From contig JAJYPA010000050.1 in assembly GCA_021795795.1 (NCBI GenBank), forward strand, positions 1 to 29,247: 29,247 nt of DNA, written 5' to 3'. The notes beneath the pieces were generated by a model. It saw only the letters and a list, made by a program, of their open reading frames with translations. It did no database searches and was not told the origin of the DNA. A program made the position numbers and the translations under genes. Each line of letters starts with the position of its first letter. The first letter of the stretch is position 1. Source of the DNA: Pseudomonadota bacterium. Lineage in GTDB: Bacteria; Pseudomonadota; Gammaproteobacteria; Halothiobacillales; Halothiobacillaceae. Of the stretch, positions 7,323 to 15,581 are shown piece after piece.

Positions 7323-7336
7323 TTTTAATATTAAAA
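7323..7336. promoter_or_regulatory. Palindrome TTTTAATATTAAAA, likely par operator or centromere element
   Basis: A perfect 14-bp palindrome between the parA promoter and start codon. Its 12-bp core TTTAATATTAAA recurs at 7984-7995, just before the ribbon-helix-helix gene, and at 28807-28818 after traF. In ParF/ParG systems the ribbon-helix-helix partner binds short AT-rich repeats near the operon, which fits this location. Confidence 0.6.
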
Positions 7337-7346
7337 AAGGATTATC

Positions 7347-7988
7347 ATGATACTAACGGTGGGCAATACAAAAGGTGGTGTGGGCAAGACAACGCTGGCT
7401 GTCAATCTCGCTATTGCGCGTGCCCGGCAAGGGCGTGATGTATGGTTGATCGACGGCGATCGCCAGGGTACTGCGCAAACGGCTATCAGCATCCGGGCAG
7501 AAGCCGGGTGTCAGCCAGGCATTGCATGTGTGACTTATCCGGATGGGCCGACATTGCGTGCCCAGGTACGGCAACAGGCAGGCAAGTTTGATGACATCAT
7601 CATCGATGCTGGCGGACGAGATTCGTCAGCGCTTCGGGCAGCGTTGGTGTTGTCGGATGTGTTGCTGGTTCCGTTTCAACCGCGCAGCTACGATGTCTGG
7701 GCACTCAACGACATTGCCGTCCTGGTTGATGAAGCGCGCAGCGTTCGGGATGGATTGCGGGCAGTAGCGATACTGAACTGCGCAGATCCCGGTGACTCAT
7801 CTACCGACAATCTGGAAGCAGCGGCAGCCGTGGGCGATGTTCCTCAGTTCGAGTATCTGGCGACCCCGATCCGCCGCCGGAAAGCATTTGCCAATGCCGC
7901 TGGGGCGGGGCTATCTGTGCTGGAACAAAAACCGATGGACAAGAAGGCGGTGGAAGAGTTAAATGCACTTGTTGCAGCATTGTTTTAA
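7347..7988 (+). CDS. parA: ParA-type partition ATPase (short, ParF-like)
   Basis: A 213-residue Walker-type ATPase. The deviant Walker A is KGGVGKTT (residues 9-16), with the second box VWLIDGDRQGTAQ and Walker B DDIIIDAGG. It lacks the N-terminal HTH of P1/F-type ParA proteins, which places it with short type Ib ATPases such as ParF. These form dynamic assemblies on DNA that move plasmid copies apart. ATG 7347 follows AAAAAAGG. Transcription starts from a near-consensus promoter upstream, and the next gene encodes a ribbon-helix-helix protein, the expected ParG-like partner. A TTTAATATTAAA palindrome overlaps its stop codon. Confidence 0.93.
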   Translation: MILTVGNTKGGVGKTTLAVNLAIARARQGRDVWLIDGDRQGTAQTAISIRAEAGCQPGIACVTYPDGPTLRAQVRQQAGKFDDIIIDAGGRDSSALRAALVLSDVLLVPFQPRSYDVWALNDIAVLVDEARSVRDGLRAVAILNCADPGDSSTDNLEAAAAVGDVPQFEYLATPIRRRKAFANAAGAGLSVLEQKPMDKKAVEELNALVAALF

Positions 7989-7995
7989 TATTAAA
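7984..7995. promoter_or_regulatory. Second copy of the TTTAATATTAAA palindrome
   Basis: An exact copy of the 12-bp core found upstream of parA. It overlaps the parA stop codon and lies 32 nt before the start of the ribbon-helix-helix gene, so it may be a partition protein binding site. Confidence 0.55.
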
Positions 7996-8027
7996 GTGAT
8001 ACTGAAAAAGTATTGATAAGGCATACG

Positions 8028-8297
8028 ATGGCAATTACGAAGATGAAGACAAAAATACCGGATTCCTCGCCAGCAGCCGATACTTTCATATCGGGTGCGC
8101 CTGATGCTGTACGCGCCAAGGGGGTCAAGAAGGGCAACAAACAGCAGATCAGCTTGACCATTGCGCCAGTGCTGCTAGCGAAGGTGGATGAATTGGCCGC
8201 CGAACTGGGGCAATCCCGAGCAGCGATCATCAATATGGCGATCTATCGGGCAGTGGAGCATGGGTTGGTGATTGAAGGTGTGAAGGGGATTAAATGA
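8028..8297 (+). CDS. Ribbon-helix-helix DNA-binding partition protein (ParG-like)
   Basis: An 89-residue protein from ATG 8028, with AAGG six bases upstream; an in-frame TTG at 8013 is less likely. The first ~35 residues are polar and probably flexible, as in ParG, whose mobile N-terminus stimulates the ParF ATPase. The C-terminal part has the ribbon-helix-helix pattern: strand NKQQISLTIAP, helix VLLAKVDELAAELG, then QSRAAIINMAIYRAVEHG. By position after parA it is the likely centromere-binding adaptor and operon repressor. Its stop overlaps the fic start (ATGA). Confidence 0.8.
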   Translation: MAITKMKTKIPDSSPAADTFISGAPDAVRAKGVKKGNKQQISLTIAPVLLAKVDELAAELGQSRAAIINMAIYRAVEHGLVIEGVKGIK

Positions 8298-9178
8298 ATG
8301 GCATGATCAAAAAGCCAAATTTTCTGGAAGGGTTGAATGACAACCTTCGGGTTAGTTTGATGAATTCATTACGCGATCTTTGGTGTCATACATCTACCGC
8401 CATTGAGGGTAATAGCCTGACGCTGGGGGATACGCAGTTTATCCTGGAAGAAGGTCTTACCATTGCCGGGAAACCGCTAAAAGATCATAATGAAATTCAC
8501 GGACATGCTCGGGCAATTGATCTTGTTTACGCCATGCTGGATCAGGATGCTATTACGACACAGGATATTTTTCTTTTACATAAAGCGATCATTGCAGAGA
8601 ATGTGTCGGATATTTATCAACCAATTGGTAATTGGAAGATTGAACCAAATTATACGAATTACGTCAGCCAGTCAGGAAAATCCGCGATCAGGGAATATCC
8701 GGCACCTGCATTGGTGCCAAAGCTGATGAATCAATGGATTGAAAAATGCAATGATTCATTTGGTTATGCAAAATCCATGACTGATGATATTGTTCGCGCG
8801 TATGCCGATTTGCATCTTGCTTTTGTAACGATTCATCCGTTTTATGACGGCAATGGTCGCATGGCCCGCCTGGTATCAAATCTTCCGGTGCTCAAGGCAG
8901 GATTCCCTCCGATTATTGTGCCTAAGGAAGACAAGAAACGATACCGTGAAACGATCTCGGAGTATCAGGAGTCCATCCCGAATTTATCCCGCCTGCAGAA
9001 TTTGAATGAATTGCCAAAATCGGACGCTTTTACTGAGTTGTGCAAGGGGTACTGGAAGGAAACGATAATATTGGTTGAGTCTGCGAAACACATGCAAAAT
9101 ACTCAGAATGATAAAGCGTGCGCTGGAATTGAACATCAGAAACACAAAAAATGTCGCATGAACGATTTTGAAAGATAA
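8294..9178 (+). CDS. fic: Fic-domain AMPylase with N-terminal inhibitory helix
   Basis: A 294-residue Fic protein. The catalytic motif HPFYDGNGRMAR begins at His181. An inhibitory motif of the (S/T)xxxE(G/N) type is present as STAIEGN (Ser34, Glu38, Gly39), so it is a class II, self-inhibited Fic enzyme. The sequence between contains the usual Fic helical core and the flap region. Such enzymes transfer AMP, or sometimes another nucleotide moiety, to a hydroxyl on a target protein. It overlaps the ribbon-helix-helix gene by 4 nt and so is the third gene of the partition operon. No separate antitoxin is seen, consistent with internal inhibition. It may act in stable maintenance, but the target is unknown. 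Confidence 0.92.
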   Translation: MNGMIKKPNFLEGLNDNLRVSLMNSLRDLWCHTSTAIEGNSLTLGDTQFILEEGLTIAGKPLKDHNEIHGHARAIDLVYAMLDQDAITTQDIFLLHKAIIAENVSDIYQPIGNWKIEPNYTNYVSQSGKSAIREYPAPALVPKLMNQWIEKCNDSFGYAKSMTDDIVRAYADLHLAFVTIHPFYDGNGRMARLVSNLPVLKAGFPPIIVPKEDKKRYRETISEYQESIPNLSRLQNLNELPKSDAFTELCKGYWKETIILVESAKHMQNTQNDKACAGIEHQKHKKCRMNDFER

Positions 9179-9303
9179 GTTGCATTTATTTACAATGAGG
9201 AAATTAAAATTAAATGACCAGATGCGCGACCCAGCCCTTCACTTAGCGTGTTGATAGGCACCGCATAGCTTAAGGTTGTTGGCTGGTTAATTCGCAAATT
9301 CGA

Positions 9304-9337
9304 AGGCAGACCTCTTTATGGAGTTCCGCCTTTTTTT
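9304..9337 (+). terminator. Hairpin and T-tract after fic, between convergent units
   Basis: AGGCAGACCTC pairs with GAGTTCCGCCT around a short loop (two mismatches), followed by seven T residues at 9331-9337. It would end the par-fic transcript. The remaining intergenic sequence from 9179 shows no gene; it is the junction between the backbone and the restriction-modification cargo. Confidence 0.6.
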
Positions 9338-9373
9338 ATTTCGTAGCTATGCACTCGAATCACTACCCACTAT

Positions 9374-10594
9374 TTATTGCTTTGAGAATGCTTCAAAGTA
9401 ATTAACCCAGGCACGGACGGTATTCAACCTACGCGCAGGCGTTGACCCGCTAATACCCCATCGTTCAAAAAGTCGGGATGGCACCTCTTGACCGGGATTC
9501 CGTAGTACGTGATTGAAAATTGGCTCACAGAAAATTATATCAGCCAGTCTCTTCATTTTTTCCGCGTGGGATAAGGTAGCGATACCTCGGCCTTCTTGGT
9601 TAATCTTCACTACGGTATTTTTTATATCAACTAGGCCCATCCACCTGATTGCATCGCTGTAGTAGGTGATTTGCCTTGGTGTAAGGTCAAACTCGAGCAA
9701 GAGAGCTTCCTTGGCGATTTCTTCTTCATTAACAATAATATTGAACATTGCCAGCACGGTATCAAAACTATCAGCTTGTGGGAATGGGACACCAAGCACA
9801 GGGAACGGCGCGGCTGGATTGGCTTGGATTGCACCCAGGTTGAGTTTGGCTTCTGGCTCTAGGATAAATGCAAGCTCGTTGCCATGATCGGCCTTGCACA
9901 CGCCGTCTGTATACGTTACAGGAATGAATCGTAGTATTGGCTCCTGATAGAAACAAATGAACGTTCTGATGGATTTTCTCTTGCCGAAGTTTTTTTCCCA
10001 TGCCAGTTGCGGATAAATAAGCTGTCGCACACTGAGGTTATTGCGTGGCCCGACCTTAGCTTCAACTAGATTGATGGTAGTAGCGCCCTCGTATCCGCCG
10101 TCCACCTCAATTTGTACACCGGATATAGGGAAGTTGATGCCATTAAGGGGGAAGTCGAAATCCGAGCTTCTGGAGCGTCCGCGAATTGTAAGCGCCACGG
10201 ATTCGCCGAACACCTCAGTCAGTATGCCAGACACCAAGGCCGCATCGAGCGCAGCCGATTCATGCGCTAACTTTTGCGGATTTATGGTGATGATGTTTCC
10301 GGGGAATGCAAAGCTGGACGGGGTGACGATGGAGACAGGTTCAATTTCAATAAACGGATCGAACCTGCCTATTCTGTACGTGCCATTGGCTATGGCGAGA
10401 ATAGCCATCTGTTCTTTACCCATGACTGGCGGGATGTGTTCACGGAAATCTATCTTCGCCATTAAGCGAGGTTCGCGTTTGGAAATTTGTTTAATCTGGT
10501 CTGCGGTTATGTCAAAAAATCCTTGCTCATTGACACGCTCAATAATTCGTAGCTCAGAAAAAATAGCTTCCCATCCTTCGTAATTCAGTGACAT
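9374..10594 (-). CDS. Probable type II restriction endonuclease (PD-(D/E)XK fold)
   Basis: A 406-residue protein, last in a minus-strand operon after an adenine methyltransferase. A PD-(D/E)XK-like signature is visible: Asp165 in QIEVDGGYEG, then Glu178-Ala-Lys180 in INLVEAKVG, 12 residues apart, flanked by hydrophobic strands as expected for a nuclease core. The N-terminal ~100 residues and the C-terminal region after about 285 (ALLLEFDLTPRQITYYSDA, HTH-like) may recognise DNA. I cannot name the recognition site. Pairing with a Dam-like methyltransferase makes a restriction role likely. The three-gene spacing is tight (11 nt from the 63-aa gene). Confidence 0.75.
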   Translation of the reverse strand: MSLNYEGWEAIFSELRIIERVNEQGFFDITADQIKQISKREPRLMAKIDFREHIPPVMGKEQMAILAIANGTYRIGRFDPFIEIEPVSIVTPSSFAFPGNIITINPQKLAHESAALDAALVSGILTEVFGESVALTIRGRSRSSDFDFPLNGINFPISGVQIEVDGGYEGATTINLVEAKVGPRNNLSVRQLIYPQLAWEKNFGKRKSIRTFICFYQEPILRFIPVTYTDGVCKADHGNELAFILEPEAKLNLGAIQANPAAPFPVLGVPFPQADSFDTVLAMFNIIVNEEEIAKEALLLEFDLTPRQITYYSDAIRWMGLVDIKNTVVKINQEGRGIATLSHAEKMKRLADIIFCEPIFNHVLRNPGQEVPSRLFERWGISGSTPARRLNTVRAWVNYFEAFSKQ

Positions 10595-10605
10595 ATAGAA
10601 GCTTT

Positions 10606-10797
10606 CTATTCCAATTGTAAAGAAGCCACAATAGACTCCATTCGTCGCTTAATACCAAAAGCCATTTCAATTTCTGGCAAAATCAGCAAAGACACGATCG
10701 GCTCACAACTACGATGCAAGCTTTGCAAATCCTGTATCAATAAATCGGCGCATTGCACGGCCTTAGCTGCGTTTTCAATATCCATTTTCCGGCTCAT
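10606..10797 (-). CDS. 63-aa hypothetical protein between methyltransferase and endonuclease
   Basis: A small helical protein with no family I recognise. Its ATG follows AGGAGA by five bases and begins nine nucleotides after the methyltransferase stop, so it is convincingly a real gene of this operon. It contains a cysteine in each half and a heptad-like run (ADLLIQDLQSLHRS). It could be a subunit or stabiliser of the endonuclease, or a regulator of the restriction-modification unit. There is no HTH that would make it a controller protein. Confidence 0.6.
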   Translation of the reverse strand: MSRKMDIENAAKAVQCADLLIQDLQSLHRSCEPIVSLLILPEIEMAFGIKRRMESIVASLQLE

Positions 10798-10806
10798 GGC
10801 ATTCTC

Positions 10807-11751
10807 CTAGTAATTCGTTATTAAAACTTCGTTTGCTTCCTTGCCTCGCTTGCCGCCTTTGCAATTAATGGAGCGGGCAGCGTGAATAATTTGGATGTTG
10901 TACTCTTTGTACAAGTCGTGAATGACTTGGGTATTAGAATTCGACAACATCGCCATCACGCCTTTTTTCGTCAACTCAGCAAATACATTCGCAAGTTCAG
11001 CTTGGTCGTGCAACCCAAAGCCGCCTTTGACGTAACTAGCAAAACTGGCCGTTTTAGTCATAGGAACATACGGCGGGTCAAAGTACACAAAATCCCCAGG
11101 CAGTGCTTGCGCCAATACGTCCTGATAGCCGCTGTGCTTGATTTCAACATCAGACGTTCTCAGGTATTCGCTGATAGCTACAAGATTTTCGGTGTCTACA
11201 ATTTTTGGATTGTCATACCGACCGAAGGGGGTATTAAACTGTCCGCTCTTATTCTCCCGATACAACCCATTAAAGCAGGTTTTGTTCATAAAAATAAACC
11301 TGCTTGCCCGCTGTACAGGTGTCATTTCTGAGGGTTTCTTAGCGCGAACCGCATAAAAATGCTCCTCTTCATTTTTGTGACGTCGCAAACTTCTGATAAG
11401 CGCCTCAACATTGTCACGAATCACCTGATAGCAGTTGATTAGCTCTGCATTTGCATCAGAAATAGTTGCGCTGCCTGGCAATTGCGAGAATAAAAAGGCG
11501 CCGCCCCCGACAAACGGCTCAAAGTATCTGCCAAAGTCACGCGGAGCTGCGACATGCAGCACATCAAGCAACTGGCGCTTACCGCCTACCCATTTTACAA
11601 AAGGTCGCGGCGGTGGGCCTATCTGGGTATCGTCACGGAGTATTTCCAGGACTTCAACTTTCTTATCCATAGCACGCAAAGCCTTCATGTTGGATTGATC
11701 GCATTTTTGCGGAATGCATAATTCGATATTTGTATTAATAGTATTCCCCAA
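10807..11751 (-). CDS. DNA N6-adenine methyltransferase (Dam/DpnM class, alpha)
   Basis: The methyltransferase core begins at PPRPFVKWVGGKRQLL, the family's N-terminal block. It continues with the SAM-binding motif YFEPFVGGGAFLF, then ISDANAELINCY, and the catalytic motif DPPY at residues 225-228 (numbered from 11751). The order of motifs is that of alpha-class Dam enzymes, which methylate adenine, often in GATC. The longest frame starts with a TTG at 11751, two bases after the upstream stop. An ATG at 11685 or 11667 would still keep the whole core, so the start is uncertain. It forms an operon with the DUF6900-like gene before it and the nuclease after it, and protects the DNA against that nuclease. 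Confidence 0.92.
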   Translation of the reverse strand: MGNTINTNIELCIPQKCDQSNMKALRAMDKKVEVLEILRDDTQIGPPPRPFVKWVGGKRQLLDVLHVAAPRDFGRYFEPFVGGGAFLFSQLPGSATISDANAELINCYQVIRDNVEALIRSLRRHKNEEEHFYAVRAKKPSEMTPVQRASRFIFMNKTCFNGLYRENKSGQFNTPFGRYDNPKIVDTENLVAISEYLRTSDVEIKHSGYQDVLAQALPGDFVYFDPPYVPMTKTASFASYVKGGFGLHDQAELANVFAELTKKGVMAMLSNSNTQVIHDLYKEYNIQIIHAARSINCKGGKRGKEANEVLITNY

Positions 11752-11753
11752 TT

Positions 11754-11963
11754 CTATTCAGCAACATCAGACCTGGTTGTTGGCGGTGTTTTAACACCCG
11801 CTTTGCATCCAGCAATGAATGCGGCATTCAGCGCCGCTTTAACCCCTATTACGCTCACGTCGTGAAAATCCAAACAATCCCGATTACGGATTTCCAGCGT
11901 CTCGATACCAAGATGCTTTTGCGCAATCAATGACAAAAGGCTATCGATATTACTTTTGCTCAT
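11754..11963 (-). CDS. DUF6900-like small protein
   Basis: A 69-residue protein. The core IAQKHLGIETLEIRNRDCLD and the following FHDVSVIGVKAALNAAFIAG match my recollection of the DUF6900 family, a short domain found on mobile elements, of unknown function. It overlaps the HTH regulator gene by 14 nt, and the methyltransferase frame starts right after it, so it is part of the same transcript. Confidence 0.65.
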   Translation of the reverse strand: MSKSNIDSLLSLIAQKHLGIETLEIRNRDCLDFHDVSVIGVKAALNAAFIAGCKAGVKTPPTTRSDVAE

Positions 11964-12207
11964 TTGGCATTACCTCCTTGCTGGTGCCCCACTCCCGAAC
12001 AACTCGGACTATCTCGGCATCATCCAGTAGAGACAGTAAGGTCAACACCGCCTTCATGGCCAGCGGGGCATTAGTTCCACGCTGATACTCAAGATATGTT
12101 CGGTATCCAACGCCAATACGCCCAGCCATATCTTCTTGAGATATGCGCTTCATTTCTCTAGCCTCTATGAGCGCGTGTGCAACATGGACTACCTCTTTAA
12201 TTTCCAC
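11950..12207 (-). CDS. Cro/C1-family HTH regulator of the restriction-modification operon
   Basis: An 85-residue protein with an HTH at residues about 20-50 (RISQEDMAGRIGVGYRTYLEYQRG). The start is a GTG at 12207 with AAAGG six bases upstream. Being first in the operon with the methyltransferase and nuclease, and having dyads upstream, it is a candidate controller (C-protein-like) that times methylase and nuclease expression. True C proteins are usually next to the nuclease gene, so an ordinary repressor is also possible. Confidence 0.75.
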   Translation of the reverse strand: MEIKEVVHVAHALIEAREMKRISQEDMAGRIGVGYRTYLEYQRGTNAPLAMKAVLTLLSLLDDAEIVRVVREWGTSKEVMPNEQK

Positions 12208-12239
12208 GGAAAACCTTTAGTACATTTAAGTGATGGGTG

Positions 12240-12268
12240 AGTATACCATGCTTTAGCCGTGAAGTAAA
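12240..12268 (-). promoter_or_regulatory. Promoter of the HTH-methyltransferase-endonuclease operon
   Basis: Read on the minus strand, TTTACT (12263-12268) and TATACT (12240-12245) are separated by 17 bp, a good sigma-70 promoter ending 32 nt before the GTG start. Confidence 0.6.
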
Positions 12269-12288
12269 TAATTATATCTTTTTATGAT

Positions 12289-12317
12289 ATAAATATAGTC
12301 TGTTAGACTATATTTAT
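12289..12317. promoter_or_regulatory. 12-bp perfect inverted repeat, possible operator
   Basis: ATAAATATAGTC and GACTATATTTAT are exact inverted repeats around TGTTA, upstream of the operon promoter. A second dyad, TACATA-AA-TATGTA, lies at 12340-12353 and runs into a TATAAT at 12352-12357. These may be binding sites for the HTH regulator. Confidence 0.5.
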
Positions 12318-12594
12318 GTATTAGATCGGCTGGAGATTGTACATAAATATGTATAATAGCCACATAGACTGCCCACCAGTACGCGCCATCACCACCCCCC
12401 CCCCAGACTTGCGTCGATCCACAACAGCGCATACAGGGTCAGTGACGCACATAATGCAAATGACTGCCGCTTTTGAGATTAGTAGCTTTTTTGAGACAGC
12501 CGCTGTATAGGTACCACCGGGTTAATTGTGCTTATTTTTGCCATCCTTGGGCAGATATAGTGTTATTAGTCGTACGAAACCATTGCTCAATATT
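12318..12594. other. Gene-free stretch with a C10 homopolymer
   Basis: No gene is visible here. It contains the TACATA/TATGTA dyad at 12340-12353 and a run of ten C residues at 12395-12404. Its composition changes across the run (AT-rich before, mixed after), which suggests a junction between sequences of different origin. Confidence 0.45.
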
Positions 12595-13851
12595 CTAAAG
12601 TGAGCCGAATTGAAAATACAAAATATCCTGTGGATCAATTACCGCCTTCGCCAGACCTAGTCTCATTGCAGGTGTCTTACGATCTTTTCCTTTTACACAA
12701 TAATTGAAATACACCCGGTATATCTCCAGGTACCTAGCTAACACAGCGGGGTTGTAGGATCCATAACCATGCCACATCAAGCGCTGCTGCCGCGCGCTAA
12801 CCACAGGTCGTTCTGCCAAGCTCACGCGGCGCCGAGTCTGCATAAAGAAACGGTCAATCGGATGCAGCGTTGCCCGTAACAACAACCGTGCTTCATGCTC
12901 CTTGTCGTAGTCCCCCAAATCAGTAAGCCAGCACACCTGTTTGAATGGCTCAGAGGCGATTGGCTTCGGGTGGTTGACCCACTTGTCACCCCACCTGCCA
13001 ATTGGTATCGCGCCGGCAATCTCAGTCTTCATCATCTCTACCGCTGCCACGGAATCAGGAATGCCGTTCGAGTTGGCATAGGCTTGTAACCGCGCATTGG
13101 CGGAGGCTACAGCATTCTGCTTCTGGTAGGCATTGGCGTCTTTGGCTACTTTAACGTAGAAGCCATCCGCCGTTCTGGCCTTGATGCGCTGCACAAAGGC
13201 TGCCATAAAGGCTGCTCTGAACCCGGAGTCCATGTCCATGAAGACGCGTACCTTGGGGGCGTTCTTGAGCAGTCGGGAAAGGTAGGCGAAGTGAGCATAC
13301 ATGCTGTACGTCTCATGCACCTGCATGCCGCTCCCAGGCAGCTTGATATCTTCATCTTTCTGGTCTGATTCTTCAATATTCTCCCGAACCAAGGCATCTG
13401 TATAACCTTCTTCGATATCATTAAGCAGTGGATCCTGAAACCGACCACCACGTTTCTTTCCGGCAGCGGTGATTGCACCCCGCTTGGCAGCATCTACGAT
13501 TGATGCTTTATAGTCATCCGCCAGCCACACTCTAGCGTACTTGCGGAAAGCTGGGAATAAGATGGTATCGCCAATGGCCGTAGCATCGGCATCAATCACA
13601 GCAGGGTCCATGTCACCATCGAAGTTAAGGTGGAAGCCGAGCATATATCCGCTTGCAATGTCAGCGCTTCCAATGGCGTTAAGCTGAACCGTTCTGCGAT
13701 CTTTACGCTGGGTCCAGTTGACCAGTTGAGCAAGAAACAACGGAAGCCGAGAAACAAATCGAAAGCGATACCAACCAACATCGAATACCAAAAAGAGGGC
13801 GGCTAAAGAGTCGAAGTGATTTCGAGCGTTAATAAGCTGTATTTTGCGCAA
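12595..13851 (-). pseudogene. 5'-truncated DDE-type transposase fused into the end of traB
   Basis: A 418-codon open frame. The C-terminus looks like a DDE transposase: a chain of helices and then LARYLEIYRVYFNYCVKGKD and RKTPAMRLGLAKAVIDPQDI, the ending seen in many insertion-sequence transposases. VRVFMDMDSGFRAAF may be one of the acidic strand regions. The frame opens with a poor TTG inside the last codons of traB, without a binding site, so the natural N-terminus (usually a zinc or HTH domain) is missing. I cannot assign the IS family, and no terminal repeats are evident. It marks the border between cargo island and transfer region. Confidence 0.55.
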
Positions 13852-14998
13852 AGATCGCTGGCTTACCTTCCAACCTGACCCATGCCATGGCTTCAGTTTT
13901 TTGAATCTGTAGCGCTAGATTCCAAGGTTGCGCCCACCAGCCATTGCTGGACAACAGCACGAGATCGGGCTGCTGAAGCATTCCATCAATCCACACCCAA
14001 GGCAGCACCTGGTCAAAGCAAATGTTTGCCCATACCCGTTGACCGTCGATTATCTGTACTGGTTCATGCCATGTTGCCTGAAAGCTGCCTGCAAAACCCG
14101 GTCGCCACATGCTGATCGGCATAGGCAGCACGGCACGAAAAACCGGATTTGGCCAGGCACGATGATGTTGTGCGATGACCAGCGCATCGTAGCGCGCACC
14201 GGGTATCAGTGTTTCAGCACCGACAATCCAGGTTTGTCCTTGTGGTACGGCAGCAACAATCTGGGATCTGGTGCCTGGCCACCAGTCATCTAACACCGCT
14301 TCCGGAAATACCAGATATTTCGCATGGACGCTTTGTAATTGAGCGGCTGCAATCAGGGCGCGGTTATTGGCAATTGCCTGAAAAACATTGCCATTGCCGG
14401 GAGGGATTGAGGTTTGAATTCCTACCCAGTCAGCTGGTGTTGTTGGCGGGATGTAGACTAGATTGGCAAGGGCGCTCCAGATGGCAAGAATCCAGGCAGT
14501 CAGAACCATTGTTGCAAGACTTACAAATCCTTTTCCGTTGCGGCTGGTCATGGAGGTTAACCACAGGATTACCATCAGACAACCCACAACGCCAGCCAAC
14601 CCCTGCCCGGGAAACAGCCAACCTGCAGCCGTCAGCGGCGACAGCCAGCCAATGAGTCCGATCGGCGGAACCGCATCGAGCAGCACGGCCATGACTGCCC
14701 CGGCAGGTGTGCTGGCGATAATCCATGGCAGGGCGAGCAAAGCGGATGAAACAACCCATGCGGCCACCCCATAGACCAGGTATTGTGACCCGAAGAAACC
14801 GGCCACAGACGGCACGAGGGATACGGATCCGGTGAGAAACCAGAGAAAGGCGAACAACCAGCGTGTGCTGCGACTGTCAGCCTGAATGACGACGGCCGGC
14901 AGCAACAGCGCCAATATGGCGGCGACTGCTGGCCAGACATTCCATGTGACGCCGCCGGCGAGTAACAAACCGGGCAGGATCCATGGCTTAACGCGCAT
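13829..14998 (-). CDS. traB: TraB-like conjugal transfer protein, Lnt/nitrilase type, C-terminus probably lost
   Basis: A 389-residue protein from ATG 14998, overlapping traM by 11 nt. The first ~180 residues are a chain of hydrophobic membrane segments as in apolipoprotein N-acyltransferase. The rest is a periplasmic carbon-nitrogen hydrolase domain, with the acid in YLVFPEAVLDDW and the nucleophile cysteine in WANICFDQVLP. Where Lnt has a catalytic lysine this protein seems to have arginine (FRAVLPMP), so acyltransfer activity is uncertain. The protein stops at PAIFAQNTAY, where nitrilase-fold proteins normally continue for about 30 residues. A transposase remnant follows at once, so the 3' end was probably replaced. 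Confidence 0.75.
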   Translation of the reverse strand: MRVKPWILPGLLLAGGVTWNVWPAVAAILALLLPAVVIQADSRSTRWLFAFLWFLTGSVSLVPSVAGFFGSQYLVYGVAAWVVSSALLALPWIIASTPAGAVMAVLLDAVPPIGLIGWLSPLTAAGWLFPGQGLAGVVGCLMVILWLTSMTSRNGKGFVSLATMVLTAWILAIWSALANLVYIPPTTPADWVGIQTSIPPGNGNVFQAIANNRALIAAAQLQSVHAKYLVFPEAVLDDWWPGTRSQIVAAVPQGQTWIVGAETLIPGARYDALVIAQHHRAWPNPVFRAVLPMPISMWRPGFAGSFQATWHEPVQIIDGQRVWANICFDQVLPWVWIDGMLQQPDLVLLSSNGWWAQPWNLALQIQKTEAMAWVRLEGKPAIFAQNTAY

Positions 14999-15581
14999 GA
15001 TATCCGGACAGTTTGTTGATGAGCTGCTGGTTCTGTTCCTGCAATTGCCCAATCATGGGCTGGATTCTATGTTGTTCCCATTCCATACCGATCCAGAAGC
15101 AGACAACCAGCCCTACGCCAGCAATGATAAGCCACAGCTTGCTGATTGAATCTACGATGGCATCTTTCAAAATTGACGTATCGATGCCGATCTTTGCCGT
15201 GGGTGGTGGCATGGACTCGATGATCGCCGAAGCAATGCTACTGGTGTCAAGAGACAATGCCGGTTGCGGGCGATTTCTTAGTTCGCGCACCATATCGACC
15301 AGGCCCTGCTGTTTTTCAATGGCTTGATGAATCGTTGCAATTCTGGTGTCGATGGCCTGATTGTTGTTGTGTAGAGCGGTTAGCACGTCGCCGCGCCCGG
15401 TTTCGCGTGCCCAGCCCCATGCCAATAGGGTTACGTGCGCGGCATTGGACGGGTCATCCACCACGAACCCGGCGCGGGTAAGGATGTTTAAAAGCTGGTC
15501 GATTTGCTTTTGCTCGGCAGGTGATGGGGATCTTCCGCCCAGCACATCCATAAATATCTGTTCGGAATTGCTGTAAGCCAT
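14988..15581 (-). CDS. traM: TraM-like transfer protein with one C-terminal membrane segment
   Basis: A 197-residue protein. Residues about 15-70 are a soluble helical domain (SPAEQKQIDQLLNILTRAGF). A helical, probably coiled-coil middle follows, and there is one transmembrane segment near residue 150 (LWLIIAGVGLVVCFWIGM) before a short glutamine-rich helix. Its place after traL and before traB matches the IncP leader operon traK-traL-traM, whose TraM is required for efficient transfer but is biochemically obscure. The name rests on gene order and topology. The start codon shares one base with the traL stop (TAATG). Confidence 0.6.
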   Translation of the reverse strand: MAYSNSEQIFMDVLGGRSPSPAEQKQIDQLLNILTRAGFVVDDPSNAAHVTLLAWGWARETGRGDVLTALHNNNQAIDTRIATIHQAIEKQQGLVDMVRELRNRPQPALSLDTSSIASAIIESMPPPTAKIGIDTSILKDAIVDSISKLWLIIAGVGLVVCFWIGMEWEQHRIQPMIGQLQEQNQQLINKLSGYHAR

